This document shows, one piece after another, positions 5,926-6,391 of a stretch of DNA of 6,391 nucleotides. The translations under genes were made by a program, and so were the position numbers. The stretch spans positions 1-6,391 of the forward strand of contig SFFS01000145.1 in assembly GCA_004557805.1 (NCBI GenBank), read 5' to 3'. This DNA is from Clostridiales bacterium (GTDB lineage: Bacteria; Bacillota; Clostridia; Christensenellales; Aristaeellaceae). Within the stretch, counting starts at the first letter, position 1. Every line of letters begins with the position of its first letter. The notes beneath the pieces are model-generated. The model was not told where the DNA came from. It did no database searches and was given only the letters and a program-made list of their open reading frames with translations.

Positions 5926-6391
5926 TTTCTTCTGTCCCCTTCCCCAGAATTACGCCTTTCTCGATGGGTTTTCCGCGCAGATAGGCTTCCGCCTGCATGC
6001 GTTTGGCTCCCGGAGCCTGCAATTCCTCGACGCGCACCGCGCCCTCGCCGCACGCGACGATCAGGCCGCCCTTCGCGTCGCCCGAAAGCACCTCGCCGGG
6101 CGCGCCTTCGCCCCGCGCAGGACTTGCTTTCCAGATTTTGAGCGCGCCGTCCCCGAACTCCGTCCACGCCCCCGGCCACGGCACCACGCCGCGCACGAGG
6201 TTGACGACGGCCTGCGCGCCGCGCGTCCAGTCGATGCGGCCGGTTTCTTTCGTAAGCATCGGGAAATACGACGCGGCTTCAGAATCCTGCGGCGTGCGCG
6301 GACACGTGCCCGCCTCGATGCGGCGAATCGTCTCCACCAGCAGCTCCGCGCCCACGCGCGAAAGCCGCTCGGAAAGCATGGCCGCGTCCTC
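5918..6391 (-). CDS. fmt: Methionyl-tRNA formyltransferase (C-terminal half, 5' end outside window)
   Basis: Fmt transfers a formyl group from 10-formyl-THF to methionyl-initiator tRNA. Only the last 157 residues are present, in an open frame running off the end of the window. The methionine at 6379 is internal, not a start. Recognisable pieces are the linker helix DAAMLSERLSRVGAELLVET, the family pattern ASYFPMLTKETGRIDW, and VRGVVPWPGAWTEF at the start of the OB-fold-like C-terminal domain. That domain runs to ELQAPGAKRMQAEAYLRG, a typical Fmt end. The formyl-folate and catalytic residues lie in the missing N-terminal half. Its TGA (5920-5918) lies inside the first codons of rsmB (ATGGCTGA, 8-nt overlap), so the two are translationally coupled. 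The frame is intact throughout the visible part. Confidence 0.96.
   Translation of the reverse strand, partial: EDAAMLSERLSRVGAELLVETIRRIEAGTCPRTPQDSEAASYFPMLTKETGRIDWTRGAQAVVNLVRGVVPWPGAWTEFGDGALKIWKASPARGEGAPGEVLSGDAKGGLIVACGEGAVRVEELQAPGAKRMQAEAYLRGKPIEKGVILGKGTEENG
5935..5945 (-). promoter_or_regulatory. Ribosome binding site of rsmB
   Basis: The minus strand reads GGGGAAGGGGA, 9 nt before the ATG at 5925 and inside the last codons of fmt. It supports the long RsmB start and therefore translation of the N-terminal extension. Confidence 0.6.

Overview
The window is a gene-dense, GC-rich stretch with every gene on the minus strand. Reading from high to low coordinates, the order is fmt (3' part only), rsmB, rlmN, prpC/stp, prkC and rsgA (5' part only). 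This is the same order as the fmt-rsmB(yloM)-rlmN(yloN)-prpC-prkC-rsgA(cpgA) block of Bacillus subtilis and many Clostridia. With a PASTA kinase and a strongly GC-biased codon choice (GCG, CGC, GGC), it suggests a high-GC member of the Firmicutes, probably a clostridial lineage. The exact taxon cannot be read from the sequence.

Layout: 6391-5918 is the second half of methionyl-tRNA formyltransferase. 5925-4174 is the 16S rRNA m5C methyltransferase RsmB, carrying an unusual basic, repeat-containing N-terminal extension of about 136 residues. 4177-3149 is the radical SAM 23S rRNA/tRNA A2 methyltransferase RlmN. 3130-2411 is a PP2C-type Ser/Thr phosphatase. 2414-537 is a membrane Ser/Thr kinase with three PASTA domains. 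540-1 is the first 180 residues of the circularly permuted ribosome-assembly GTPase RsgA. It has no stop codon because it runs off the window.

The genes are packed as one translationally coupled operon. Four of the five junctions overlap (8-nt ATGGCTGA, then ATGA, TTGA and ATGA). The only gap is 18 nt, before prpC, and it holds a clear Shine-Dalgarno sequence. No stretch of 300 bases lacks a gene, and I saw no terminator, internal promoter, RNA gene, mobile element or CRISPR. Functionally the block joins translation initiation (Fmt), rRNA modification (RsmB, RlmN), small-subunit maturation (RsgA) and a kinase/phosphatase pair that senses cell-wall fragments and is known in B. subtilis to act on RsgA.

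Most of the window is ordinary conserved core genome. The main thing worth a second look is the RsmB N-terminal tail, with three copies of a nine-residue [YF]PHPEAKPV repeat flanking or adjoining a lysine/arginine-rich FGEK/FGER repeat tract. I did not find a new defence, mobile or regulatory system.
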